A stretch of 61,698 bases of DNA, from contig NZ_JACSQA010000021.1 in the NCBI RefSeq assembly GCF_014836845.1, positions 1-61,698 on the forward strand, given 5' to 3'. The position numbers and the translations under genes were made by a program. The stretch comes from Ureibacillus galli (GTDB taxonomy: Bacteria > Bacillota > Bacilli > Bacillales_A > Planococcaceae). This document shows, one piece after another, positions 8,698 to 17,427 of the stretch. The notes below the pieces were generated by a model. It was not told the DNA's origin, searched no databases, and saw only the letters and a list, made by a program, of their open reading frames with translations. The number at the start of each line of letters is the position of its first letter. Position 1 is the first letter of the stretch.

Positions 8698-10133
8698 TGT
8701 CTGTTACCCCCAAAATATAAATCTATATCGGATTTTGTTCTGAGTATATTATTATCAGGGACCTTTCTGAGTTCTGCCAATCGGACAGATTTTTGGAATG
8801 CCTGAACATACATATCGCTATTCTTAAAGTCATCAATAAAATCTACAAGATCCTTATCATCGTATAACTCCGATAATAATGAGAGTCCGTTCAGATAGTT
8901 TTCTACGATGGTTATTTCTCTTCTTGCAAACTGAGCTTCGGACTCAGCTTTTCGTATTACAACAACCTGCTTTGCTTCGCCATACAATGAAATCGTGAAA
9001 CGGCCCACCCCCACTATGTTAAGCCGAAGGAAAAATTCAGTCACATTGAAGGTACCACCTCCGGTTATGAAAGCCCGTATGGTTGCATCGCCGAGATCCA
9101 TCATGCAGAAGGTGCCGTGCGCTATTGTAAGCATTCTTTTTACGGTGGGATTTGAGAATGGCTCACAAGCTATCCACATAGCGGATGCCGAACGTTCTTC
9201 TTTCCCTGTTGTTACGAAGTATTTTACCAATCGCCTCATCGCATATACCAACCTGACAATGATTTCATTGATAAAGACTGGAATGACTTGGGTGGCTTGA
9301 AAGCGGATATCGTATCCTTCTTTGTATATGCTCAGAGCCAACTCATTTATTGTGTTGTCAAACTGTGAAGCGGGAATGTTCAGTTTTCTCTTTATTGCAA
9401 TAATATCATTCGTCCATGCCCAAAACGGAGAAGGTATTCCCATACCTCGACCTTTACTGCTGGATGATCCAGATATATCGGAAATCAAATGGCCAAACCA
9501 ATTGACGAACCCACAAAATAATTTTTCTGGAACATTACTGCCGCGAAGTTCAAATTTTCCATCAGCATTCTGTAAAGATATCAGTTCTCCACCGGAAACA
9601 AAGTGCGATTGATTTGTAAACTGATCTAATATCGAAAAAAACAAACCAAGCAAAGTCGGATTATGGCCAAGTGATTTGAAATGATGATTTGAAGGATTCA
9701 AGTCAAATACTATACTCCCAGCATCACCGGCTCCGCGCTGGTCATATGGAATTTTAAATTTCTTCTCAAGAAAGCCAATTGCTGATGACAGTGAATCATT
9801 TCCTTTGCCTTCCCATCCGCAAAGTTTAGCGAAATCAGTTGTCCGATTTACAAACCACTTATCAGTAACATCTCCAGCCGGTGACTCTCCAGGTTTTCCA
9901 ACCAGGAAAATATCAATGATGCCACAGAGAACTCCTGAACTTGCAGCCAACGCATAATCCAACTTATCACAGTTCGGTCTGAGACTCTCAACTGACATGA
10001 TTGTCTCTTTCAGACTCTGAATTTCAGTTTCCGCAGATATTAATGCTGTTTCGATGGAAGATGAAAAGCTAAACCCATCGTCAGCAACACTCATTCTAAG
10101 AACGAATCGGTCTGTTCCTTCTGCTTGATTCAT
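8694..10133 (-). CDS. Conserved protein of unknown function, partner of the hairpin protein
   Basis: The protein has 479 residues, no signal peptide, and no nucleotide-binding or nuclease motif that I can see. The N-terminus is acidic. A middle part has GWEGKG and YDQRGAGDAGS-type loops and SLGHNPTLLGLFFSILDQF. Residues about 290-320 and 385-400 are moderately hydrophobic. I believe homologues occur in other Firmicutes, but I know no function. It is first in a two-gene unit with the membrane-hairpin protein (4-bp overlap). Base composition is visibly richer in G+C than the Gabija genes next door (one 60-base line, 9181-9240, is 47% G+C), which suggests a separate origin. A sensor, chaperone or pore regulator for its partner is a guess from the pairing. 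Confidence 0.7.
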   Translation of the reverse strand: MNQAEGTDRFVLRMSVADDGFSFSSSIETALISAETEIQSLKETIMSVESLRPNCDKLDYALAASSGVLCGIIDIFLVGKPGESPAGDVTDKWFVNRTTDFAKLCGWEGKGNDSLSSAIGFLEKKFKIPYDQRGAGDAGSIVFDLNPSNHHFKSLGHNPTLLGLFFSILDQFTNQSHFVSGGELISLQNADGKFELRGSNVPEKLFCGFVNWFGHLISDISGSSSSKGRGMGIPSPFWAWTNDIIAIKRKLNIPASQFDNTINELALSIYKEGYDIRFQATQVIPVFINEIIVRLVYAMRRLVKYFVTTGKEERSASAMWIACEPFSNPTVKRMLTIAHGTFCMMDLGDATIRAFITGGGTFNVTEFFLRLNIVGVGRFTISLYGEAKQVVVIRKAESEAQFARREITIVENYLNGLSLLSELYDDKDLVDFIDDFKNSDMYVQAFQKSVRLAELRKVPDNNILRTKSDIDLYFGGNRQ

Positions 10134-10421
10134 GCTTTTATACTCCCTCCCTTTTTTAGTTTGCGTTATATCCGAATATCTGGTTGAATCTTATTTTTAG
10201 GTTATCAATCTCCTTGAGGGTAAAGCCGAGAAAGTCAATAGACCCGACATTTTAAATCACTTTTCATTTTTCCAATTACGGTTTCTCTTTTTTATTCAAT
10301 TGTCATCACATTGTAAATGTAAGAATATGTAGTTTGATTTTCATTTCAGCATAACAACACATCTACGTTTTTTTGCCGAATTTTCCTTTTTCAAAGGAAT
10401 AGTACATAATCAGTATTTCTT

Positions 10422-11327
10422 TTACCTCAAATATTGTATGGCAAGTGCAATTAGTGATAAACAACGATTGAAAAAATAGTCGTAATAACGGACATCAGTA
10501 ATATCAATCCTATCAGTTTCATGATGCCGTATGCGATATTTATTTCCAATGTCCGTCAACACCTTAAATTCATTATTAAACAAATCGGCAAAATCATCAT
10601 TTCCGTTTGCCATATCATTTACTATTTTTTTGGATGAATGTTTCTTATCTAATGTTGTATAGTAAGTTTTTAGACGTTCTAACGCATCCCATATCTTTTC
10701 CACTGAATCTTGTCGTGCTGTTGGATTTGGTGTCTTATATAATGCAACAGCATCTTTCAACAACTCTCTTGTGCCTACCTCATGTACCGCTGCAAAAGTA
10801 TTTTCAATTTCCGTTGTAAGTGGACTGTTTTCAACAATTCTTTCTATAATTTTTTCATCTGTAAGTTCATAAAGTAGCCCCGACTCAGTAAATATTTCAT
10901 TTATTGCCTCCTGGAAATTTTCAAATACATCTGAAGAGTTATGGCAATCTATCGTTTTATAGTTTCGGTATCTCTCATTATTCCATCGTTCTGAGATATC
11001 CTTAATATTTTGTGCAAAAAACTCAATAAGGTCTAAAAGTGCATACTGGTCATATTCATCGTCATATGCAGGGGCACAAATTCTATCGTACTCATCCCGA
11101 AATAGAGAAGGGATTCTTATTTTAATTCTAGTTATAAATCCTTTTTCATCAAATGCAACATAGTCACTATCTGTAAAGTCATGATGACAATTTAGAATGA
11201 AAATATGCGTTAAGTTTTTTTGATATCTTTTGCAGCAATCTAAAAGTAATGAATACATATCCCTGTTAATAGAATATGTCTTTTCCAGTGGTGCTCTTAT
11301 ACCATGTCTTTCAGAATATAATTTCAT
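10422..11327 (-). CDS. HEPN/Abi-like protein, last gene of a candidate defence operon
   Basis: About 301 residues from the ATG at 11327, which follows AAGGAGATGG. An earlier in-frame ATG at 11357 lacks a site. The N-terminal half is Tyr/Asp/Arg-rich and may bind nucleic acid or a partner. The C-terminal 90 residues are helical and contain NKYRIRHHETDRID followed by a helix-rich end, reminiscent of HEPN or abortive-infection C-terminal domains, whose Arg/His pairs cleave RNA. The exact R-x4-6-H spacing is not met, so the domain call is tentative. It lies 72 bp downstream of the SIR2-like gene on the same strand. A weak 7-bp hairpin (10383-10399) follows it. Confidence 0.55.
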   Translation of the reverse strand: MKLYSERHGIRAPLEKTYSINRDMYSLLLDCCKRYQKNLTHIFILNCHHDFTDSDYVAFDEKGFITRIKIRIPSLFRDEYDRICAPAYDDEYDQYALLDLIEFFAQNIKDISERWNNERYRNYKTIDCHNSSDVFENFQEAINEIFTESGLLYELTDEKIIERIVENSPLTTEIENTFAAVHEVGTRELLKDAVALYKTPNPTARQDSVEKIWDALERLKTYYTTLDKKHSSKKIVNDMANGNDDFADLFNNEFKVLTDIGNKYRIRHHETDRIDITDVRYYDYFFNRCLSLIALAIQYLR

Positions 11328-11399
11328 AAGCCATCTCCTTAAATTCCTATTTATCATTTATTAAATAGGTAACATTCATTTCGCGATTTAATACATCAT

Positions 11400-12467
11400 C
11401 TACACATATGGGTCTAAAAGGAGTTTCTTTGTCCCTTTTTTATTTTCCTCATCAATTATTAAATCACAAGTCAATTTATCTATATCACTAAAATCCATAT
11501 CTGGTTTAAACCCTTTATCTGGTTTTAACCAATGATTCATCATCAATCTGTCAAACGTTGCTTCACAACTTCTTCTTGGACATCTCCCTATTGTTGTTGT
11601 GAAAAGATTGGAATGGTATGAATAATGATGCGTATGAATAAAATCATCCCACGATTGGATAACCTCATCTTCATCACGCAAATCAACTATTTCTATTTCT
11701 TCAAGATTTCTGTCTTTCACCGCACCCCATGCTTTATTCAACATCCCAATAGCTTCTGCATCACTCTTTGGTGCGCTATATCCAAAAATAGTAACCATAT
11801 ACGCTACCTCTAAAGCATTATTCAATGATTTCCATGACTTTGATATAGCTGTATCACTAGCATAATCTTTATTCTTTATTGGAAATAAAAGTTTTGTGGG
11901 AGCGAGGGATTCACCACATCTACACGGCATCCCTACATTACCCATGACATTATCCTCTGAACAATATCCAACAGCAACATTTCCATGTAAAAAAGCTAAC
12001 TGTGGCAAATTAGTAGTATAAGCCATAGCACGTGCATAAGCCTGCACTAAAAGTGGATCCCAATTAAAAGTTGCAATTAAATCCTTTGAAGTTAGTCCCA
12101 TAATCAAATAATCATAAACAGTAGGACTATCAGGTAACTTGAAGTTTAACATGTAGTCACGGATGACTTCCTCTAACTTTTGCTTGGCATCCATGCAATT
12201 AGGTTCTGCTTTACTGCGCTCATCAAGCTCCATATAAATATCTTCTAAATTATCAGAAGAAGTATGTAGAGTTATTTTTTCTAATATATCTGTCAATCCA
12301 AGCTTTTCAATGAAACCATTCATTGCGGATATTTTCCTACCATTCCTATCCCCATTTGGGATAGCTGCACAGCTTGCACCGGCGCCCAGTAGAACAACGT
12401 GTGGTCTGCTCTTCATGTAATATTCATAATCATGCAAATCCTTCGCTGTTGGATAATCATCCTTCAT
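11400..12467 (-). CDS. SIR2-like protein, putative NAD-consuming defence effector
   Basis: About 355 residues from the ATG at 12467. The longer frame to 12500 would need TTG, and an ATG at 12479 touches the ribosome binding site AAGGGGG. Rossmann-type SIR2 features are clear: GAGAS at 28-32, TFNWDPLL at 133-140, FLHG at 159-162 with the catalytic-type histidine, and IFGYSAP further on. Cysteines at about 169, 182 and 184 could bind metal. In anti-phage systems SIR2 domains hydrolyse NAD+ to stop growth of infected cells. Here no known partner (Argonaute, HerA, TIR, ThsB) is adjacent. Instead the gene sits between a PD-(D/E)xK-like protein and a HEPN-like protein. It starts within 25 bp of the upstream stop, so it is in an operon. 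Confidence 0.8.
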   Translation of the reverse strand: MKDDYPTAKDLHDYEYYMKSRPHVVLLGAGASCAAIPNGDRNGRKISAMNGFIEKLGLTDILEKITLHTSSDNLEDIYMELDERSKAEPNCMDAKQKLEEVIRDYMLNFKLPDSPTVYDYLIMGLTSKDLIATFNWDPLLVQAYARAMAYTTNLPQLAFLHGNVAVGYCSEDNVMGNVGMPCRCGESLAPTKLLFPIKNKDYASDTAISKSWKSLNNALEVAYMVTIFGYSAPKSDAEAIGMLNKAWGAVKDRNLEEIEIVDLRDEDEVIQSWDDFIHTHHYSYHSNLFTTTIGRCPRRSCEATFDRLMMNHWLKPDKGFKPDMDFSDIDKLTCDLIIDEENKKGTKKLLLDPYV

Positions 12468-12489
12468 TTTCCATTCCATCCCCCTTAAG

Positions 12490-13065
12490 TTAAATTTCAA
12501 TTATGTAATATTTACGACCCTCACCTAAGTTCCGCCATCTGAAATCATACTTTCCAGATAAAGAAACATTATCTTTATTTTTTCCTACACCGGTAGCTTT
12601 AAAAATACTGCCATAAACAGAATACTCTTCTCTAAAAAATTTATAAATGCCTTCGTTATTGCGCCCTTCGTAGAAAGGCCTGTCTGAAACAAGGGTAACA
12701 GTAGCTGTTTTAGTAAATCCCCGGCTTTTAAGTTCTTCCATGAATTTAATATCCTTCACGAATGAATACATCTGCTCTGGGTACTGACCATTTAATGGAC
12801 ACTTAAGTTCAATAGCATATTTCTCAGATTTATCTTCATTAAAGATAGTTATGTCTATTTCTTTCTTAATGGTTTTGTTATCCGGTGTAAAATAAGACAC
12901 ATTCCTTTCAAATTGAACCCGATACCCTTGAAGTCTTTCACGTAAAAATATCCCCAGCTCATGCTGAAGACTAAACTCATTATAGATTTCAACTTTATTC
13001 GCCTGTACGTACATGAAGAAGTCTTCTACAAATTTCCCTAAATCAAGCAAAGTCTCTACTTCCAT
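12490..13065 (-). CDS. PD-(D/E)xK nuclease-like protein
   Basis: 191 residues. The order helix-acid (E36 in QHELG), then KEIDITIF with D71, then YAIELKCP with E86 and K88, is the classical PD-(D/E)xK nuclease fold core. The remainder (FMEELKSRGF, VTLVSDRPFY) fits the following alpha/beta part. Such small proteins may be DNA nucleases or may bind DNA as restriction-like sensors. It is 15 bp downstream of the 170-residue gene and just ahead of the SIR2 gene. The ATG follows GGTGGAGG very closely. Substrate unknown. Confidence 0.65.
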   Translation of the reverse strand: MEVETLLDLGKFVEDFFMYVQANKVEIYNEFSLQHELGIFLRERLQGYRVQFERNVSYFTPDNKTIKKEIDITIFNEDKSEKYAIELKCPLNGQYPEQMYSFVKDIKFMEELKSRGFTKTATVTLVSDRPFYEGRNNEGIYKFFREEYSVYGSIFKATGVGKNKDNVSLSGKYDFRWRNLGEGRKYYIIEI

Positions 13066-13080
13066 CCTCCACCCACTCTC

Positions 13081-13593
13081 TCAATCACAAAAACTTGATT
13101 TGTATTTCATTAGCGTATCTTCAACCTCATGCCAGATAGTTACCGTTTCACCGTCATCCTCAAATACTTTACCGTGACTTTTAGGTCCATCCAACTTCAT
13201 CTGTGAGTAATTGTTCTTAAAAGTTGGCACGTACAGTTCCGGGTTGTTTTCGTCACTGCATAAGCGTTCCATCATATCTATGGTAGCACGACCTGTGGCG
13301 GCAACCGCCTTAAAATAAGCACGGATGATCTTGTGGTTATATTGATTCGACTTTATAGCCCATACTGGGATTCGTTGATTTGCTTTTCCGTAAAAATCCC
13401 TGTTTGTATCTTCATTCTGTCTTGCTATTGTTTTTGGGTTATAGGCTTGTGATGCTTTTTCAAAGGTTTTTGCAATATACCAACGCATACAGCTTTCCAC
13501 TGCAACATCTTGTATTTCATTTGTTAAATTCAATGCGATGCAGAATTTCTCATACACATCTGCATCCACTGTAAAGGTCACGCTCTTATTCAC
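13081..13593 (-). CDS. Putative ribbon-helix-helix DNA-binding protein, first gene of the SIR2 operon
   Basis: 170 residues, starting with GTG eight bases after GGAGGTG. The N-terminus (KSVTFTVDADVYEKFC, then a helix rich in Val/Ala) fits a ribbon-helix-helix DNA-binding fold. The C-terminal part is mixed with no assigned fold. Immediately upstream, three copies of an (A)CTAATTTGTA-like sequence cover the promoter area (13621-13666), consistent with autoregulation. As the first gene of the SIR2 operon it may keep the operon quiet until infection. The role is inferred. Confidence 0.55.
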   Translation of the reverse strand: MNKSVTFTVDADVYEKFCIALNLTNEIQDVAVESCMRWYIAKTFEKASQAYNPKTIARQNEDTNRDFYGKANQRIPVWAIKSNQYNHKIIRAYFKAVAATGRATIDMMERLCSDENNPELYVPTFKNNYSQMKLDGPKSHGKVFEDDGETVTIWHEVEDTLMKYKSSFCD

Positions 13594-13620
13594 CGTCTAC
13601 ACCTCCACTATTTACTCTAT

Positions 13621-13666
13621 TACAAATTATACCACTAATTTGTAAATACTAATAAACTAATTTGTA
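13621..13666 (-). promoter_or_regulatory. Repeated operator-like sites upstream of the SIR2 operon
   Basis: ACTAATTTGTA occurs exactly at 13634-13644 and 13656-13666, 22 bp apart, which is two DNA turns. An opposed TACAAATTAT lies at 13621-13630. A TATAAT lies on the minus strand at 13625-13630. The arrangement suits cooperative binding by the ribbon-helix-helix-like protein encoded just downstream. Confidence 0.5.
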
Positions 13667-13691
13667 TTGACTCATTGAAAGAACTATGAAA

Positions 13692-13717
13692 AACACCCTG
13701 CATTTCAGCAAGGTGTT
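13692..13717 (-). terminator. Intrinsic terminator of the recombinase cluster
   Basis: AACACC pairs with GGTGTT, with further GCA/TGC pairing inside. The minus strand continues with TTTTTC. It lies 29 bp after the recombinase stop codon at 13746. Confidence 0.7.
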
Positions 13718-13745
13718 AGATTCTAATAACATTTTGTTTTTCATT

Positions 13746-15295
13746 TCAATTTTTAACGTCTATACTAATGCCAGACTTGAATTCTACTTCAATTCTATTA
13801 TCGTGTACTGTAACCTTTTCTATAAGCCTCCTTACTAACTGCTCATCATATTCCTCTAACTCACAGGATTGTTCATTAAAGAAATCAGTCATTTCAGCGA
13901 TTCGTTGCCTTTTTCCTTCACGCTCTGCATTTTCAACAAGTGCATTTTGCTTCAATTCTCGAAGGCGGTAGATTTCATCAGCCACATCTTCATAGTCATT
14001 CTTGGATTTTGCTTGGATAAGAAGCTGTTGTTGTAATTCTTCCAATTTGCTATCAATATCATTGGTGGCATTATCATTTTCTTCACTAAGTATAGTAGTT
14101 ATGTTTTTCTGCAACGCCTGGATGAAGGGTTCTTTGTTAGCCAAAAGTTCGTTAATAGCCTTAACTACTGCTGTCTGCAATGTTTCCTCGTTTATGGTAG
14201 GGGCAGTGCATTCAGAATCCTTCTCCTCCAGACGGCTGACGCATCTCCAAACAATAGACTTGTAACCTCGGTTATTCCAGTGTACCCGGCGGTAAATATC
14301 ACCGCACTGTCCACAGTAAACAATACTCGATAAAGCATACTTGCTACTATAGACCCGCTTTTTACCGTCCTTGCCCCCGCGAAGATTTGCTCTTCGAACC
14401 ATCTCTTCTTGAACCTGCATAAAAAGCTCACGTGGAATGATAGGCTCATGGCTGTTTTCTACATAATACTGGGGAACGATGCCGTTATTCTTTACTCGCT
14501 TTTTAGAAAGGAAATCAACCGTATATGTTTTTTGTAGAAGGGCATCACCGATGTACTTTTCATTCTGCAGTATCTTTTTCAGTGTTTCTGGTCTCCATTT
14601 GGCTTTGCCTGCCGCTGTTAGAATACCGTCTGCTTCTAGTCCTCTTGCTATCTGTAAAAGGCTGGCTCCCTCTAGGTACTCCCTGTAAATCCGTTTAACA
14701 ACCTCAGCACCCTCTGGGTCAATCACTAATTGCTTGTTTTCATCCTTGGTGTAACCAAGGAAACGCTTGTGATTGACCTGGACTTCGCCTTGTTGGTAAC
14801 GATATTGAATACCCATCTTAACATTCTGACTCAAGGATTGGCTTTCCTGTTGGGCAAGGGATGCCATAATTGTCAGCATGATTTCTCCCTTAGAATCCAT
14901 GGTATTAATATTCTCTTTTTCGAAGAACACAGCGATGTTCTTATTAGTTGACGGATGTATTTAAGGCAATCCAACGTATTTCTGGCAAATCGGCTGATGG
15001 ATTTTGTGATGATCATGTCAATATTTCCTGCCATACACGCTTCAATCATGCGGTTAAACTCTTCACGCTTCTTGGTATTGGTACCTGTAATACCGTCATC
15101 TGCAAAAATACCTGCCAATTCCCATTCCTTGTTCTTCTTAATATAGTTTGTATAATGTTCAATCTGAATGTCATAACTTGAAGCCTGCTCCTCACTATCC
15201 GTTGAAACACGGCAGTAAGCAGCCACGTATTTTTGGTTTTCTTTCACTGCTCTTATTGCTTCCGACTCGTTTAATTGCCGGAATGACTGTAACAT
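13746..15295 (-). pseudogene. Large serine recombinase, disrupted by a frameshift
   Basis: The N-terminal 140 codons carry the resolvase domain: YCRVST with the catalytic serine, [11 protein letters not shown], and [14 protein letters not shown]. After YIRQL the frame is lost near 14943. The next frame resumes at [19 protein letters not shown] and runs 394 codons through the recombinase domain, a zinc ribbon (CGQCG near 14310 and a second pair) and a C-terminal coiled coil ending [13 protein letters not shown] single missing base at the join explains it. The N-terminal start at 15295 is an ATG. Such enzymes insert and excise elements without a tyrosine integrase. It is last of a cluster of three on this strand. 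A sequencing error at 14943 would make it intact. Confidence 0.8.
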
Positions 15296-15314
15296 TCCTA
15301 CTTACCACCACTTG

Positions 15315-15728
15315 TTACACCTCACTTTCAATCAAACTGTAGGCATATTCCGCCTGCTTGTATGGATCTTCATATTTTTGCACTAGAGGTTTTACTTTGA
15401 ACTTTACAGGATAATCCGTTTTCGGTGCATCTTCAGGCATCCTTATCCTTCCAAGCCTTTCTGCTCGTTTTCGTTTTTCAATTCCACCTTTTTCAAAGAT
15501 CTCCCCATCAATAATCGGAGGGTAGAAATCATCGCCAAGGTAGTGCTTGTTCTGTAACATCTTTCCTGCAGTGGCATGGTAGCAGTCAATCCCAGCTTTT
15601 TTAACAGCATTTTTCAAAGAAAGTCCTGCCAAGTATCCTGAAAATAATTCTCTTACTTTTTCTGCTGCTATATCATCTACAACAGCCTTTCCATCTTCAA
15701 TTCTATATCCATAGGGTGTGTGACCCAT
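15315..15728 (-). CDS. Small recombinase-family accessory protein
   Basis: 137 residues resembling the Recombinase (DNA-binding) domain without a resolvase domain: GHTPYGYRIEDGKAVVDD, an LFSGYLAGLSLKNAV helix, and HYLGDDFYPPIIDGE. Short proteins of this type sit between two full serine recombinases in several Firmicutes elements. It looks intact, though its upstream partner is truncated. Its start ATG directly abuts the stop codon of that partner (15729). It may help site choice or synapsis, which is inference. Confidence 0.6.
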   Translation of the reverse strand: MGHTPYGYRIEDGKAVVDDIAAEKVRELFSGYLAGLSLKNAVKKAGIDCYHATAGKMLQNKHYLGDDFYPPIIDGEIFEKGGIEKRKRAERLGRIRMPEDAPKTDYPVKFKVKPLVQKYEDPYKQAEYAYSLIESEV

Positions 15729-16130
15729 CTAATTCACCAACCTTTCCTTCAATGTGATTCCACATTTTAATTCAAATCCAACTTCCTCTCGTGAAAAGAC
15801 CATAATCTTTTCTACATATTCTTCAAACAGCTCATCCTCATAAGCTGTGAGCATTTTGGACTTAGTGGCAAACCTAAGTAGATGGTTAACTTCCTCTATC
15901 TTTGCAAAATTGCCGTTGACTGAATAAATAAGTTGCTCTTTTTCAGCAAGAAGATTTTCTCTTTCCGCCACCAGTGAATTCTTTTCTTTATTAAACAGAG
16001 CAGGTTCCAGATATCCTTTGGCCATTAAACCCGTCAGCATCTGACTCTGCTCCATGTTGTTTTCAATCTTAGTTTCCAACTCTTCAATTCTACGAAAACT
16101 CGCTACATTATTCTGGTTGATTGTACAAGA
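15729..16130 (-). pseudogene. C-terminal remnant of another serine recombinase
   Basis: The frame reads from about 16130 to a stop at 15729. It contains a coiled coil (AERENLLAEKEQLIYSVNGN) and a typical recombinase end with EEYVEKIMVFSREEVGFELKCG. The catalytic, recombinase and zinc parts are missing. An ATG at 16079 exists, but the homologous frame continues upstream of it. At about 16120 it runs into an oppositely oriented recombinase fragment, so the missing part was lost in a rearrangement. Confidence 0.65.
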
Positions 16131-16818
16131 TTAGAATAAAAGTAGACCTTGAAAAACAAAACAATAATAAAAACACTCATCCCCCTCTTATTACGGAAGA
16201 TGATTTTAGAGCGGTGCAGGAACTCATGAAGAAAAAAGGTACTCATAAGAGCAATGGTAAAGAGAGTTTATTTGCTCATATTGCTAAATGCGCAGACTGT
16301 GGAAGTGGAATGCACTTTAAGCCTAACAGGAAAGTATCCTATTACAGACTGTAAAGGATGACCTTAGAGATTTAATAAAGGATAGCGTTAAACTAGAAAA
16401 GCTTTACGGTATCGCAGAGAAAAAGGCTAGTTCTGTAAGTTCCAATTTTGAAAAAGAAATTAAGCAAACCGAAAAACAACTTAAAGAAGTAAACAAACGG
16501 TTTGATAATATCCTAACGTTGCATACAGAGTGGCATATCACAATAGAGCAATTCAAGGCTCAAAATGAACAAATAGCCCAACAACAGAAGGAACTTGCAG
16601 TCAAAAAATTTGAACTTCTATCCGCTCTATCAACTAGAAAAGATACCACAGAAGAATTACAGTTCTTTAAAAAAGAAGTAGAACACTTTGCAAACCTTGA
16701 CATTGACGATAAACAGGTACTAAAGCAGGTTCTACAACGACTTATTAACAAAATAGAAGTTTATGAGGAAGGAAAGGTTAAAATTCATCACAACCTTTCT
16801 CCCTCACTTTCCTCTTAA
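16115..16818 (+). pseudogene. Degraded serine recombinase fragment, opposite orientation
   Basis: Two plus-strand frames belong together. The first (about 16121-16354) has NTHPPLITEDDFRAVQELM and a half zinc ribbon (CADCGSGMHF). The second (about 16350-16818) is a coiled coil (EKEIKQTEKQLKEVNKRF, then QQQKELAVKKFELL) with a tail KIEVYEEGKVKIHH. The second zinc cysteine pair is absent at the frame change near 16350. The N-terminal catalytic domain is gone. It is a different recombinase from the minus-strand set. Confidence 0.6.
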
Positions 16819-16851
16819 TTAGGTACAGTTTAATCCACTGTACCTTGTTCA

Positions 16852-17165
16852 TTTTAAAAAAACTCACCACATCTTTACCCCACGCAAACCCGCATTCCAC
16901 CGTTGGCGTTTAAAATAAAGTCACCATATCTTACACTCATTTTCACACATTTTTGATCACATTTTGACCGTTTTTCTACCCTTTTTTCACGCTTTTTGTT
17001 CACGTTTTTTTCGATTTAAAAAGAAGTAGAGTAGAAATAAGGATGCCAGGAACCGAGTAATGACAAGGGTTTCAGGGATTTTTGATACAGGACTTTATTT
17101 TAAACATGAAATAAAAGATGTTGCGACTTTTTTATAAAGTACACGACTTTATTTTGGGGTTACAC
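16852..17165. repeat. Direct repeat copy R1
   Basis: Aligned without gaps to 21907-22220. From 16861 to 17156 I count 11 differences, so the copies are about 96% identical. It ends GGGGTTACAC, the first ten bases of the 14-base end shared with R2 and with the rlmCD stop region. No gene is present in it or in 17166-17427. Confidence 0.9.
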
Positions 17166-17427
17166 TTTTAAAACAAGCTTCACTATCACCTCAACATGTG
17201 TTATCATCAATATTTGATACATTTTCGCTAAAAATACCCATTTCGCGTAAATTTATACACATAAAAGATTGTTGTTCCATGGTTTTTTCATCACCCAAAA
17301 TCAATATCCATTTTTTTAAAGTTAGCTTTTTAGGGTATCTCTAGAGCGATCGCTTTAAGAAACCACACTATAAACGGATACCTGATTTCATACCCATTCT
17401 GACATCTTAGATACCCATAGGACTCAT

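Noticed and set aside
13746-14930. Treating the 394-codon frame as an independent protein
   Set aside because: It starts mid-domain (VFFEKENIN). The preceding frame supplies the catalytic part, so it is one disrupted recombinase.
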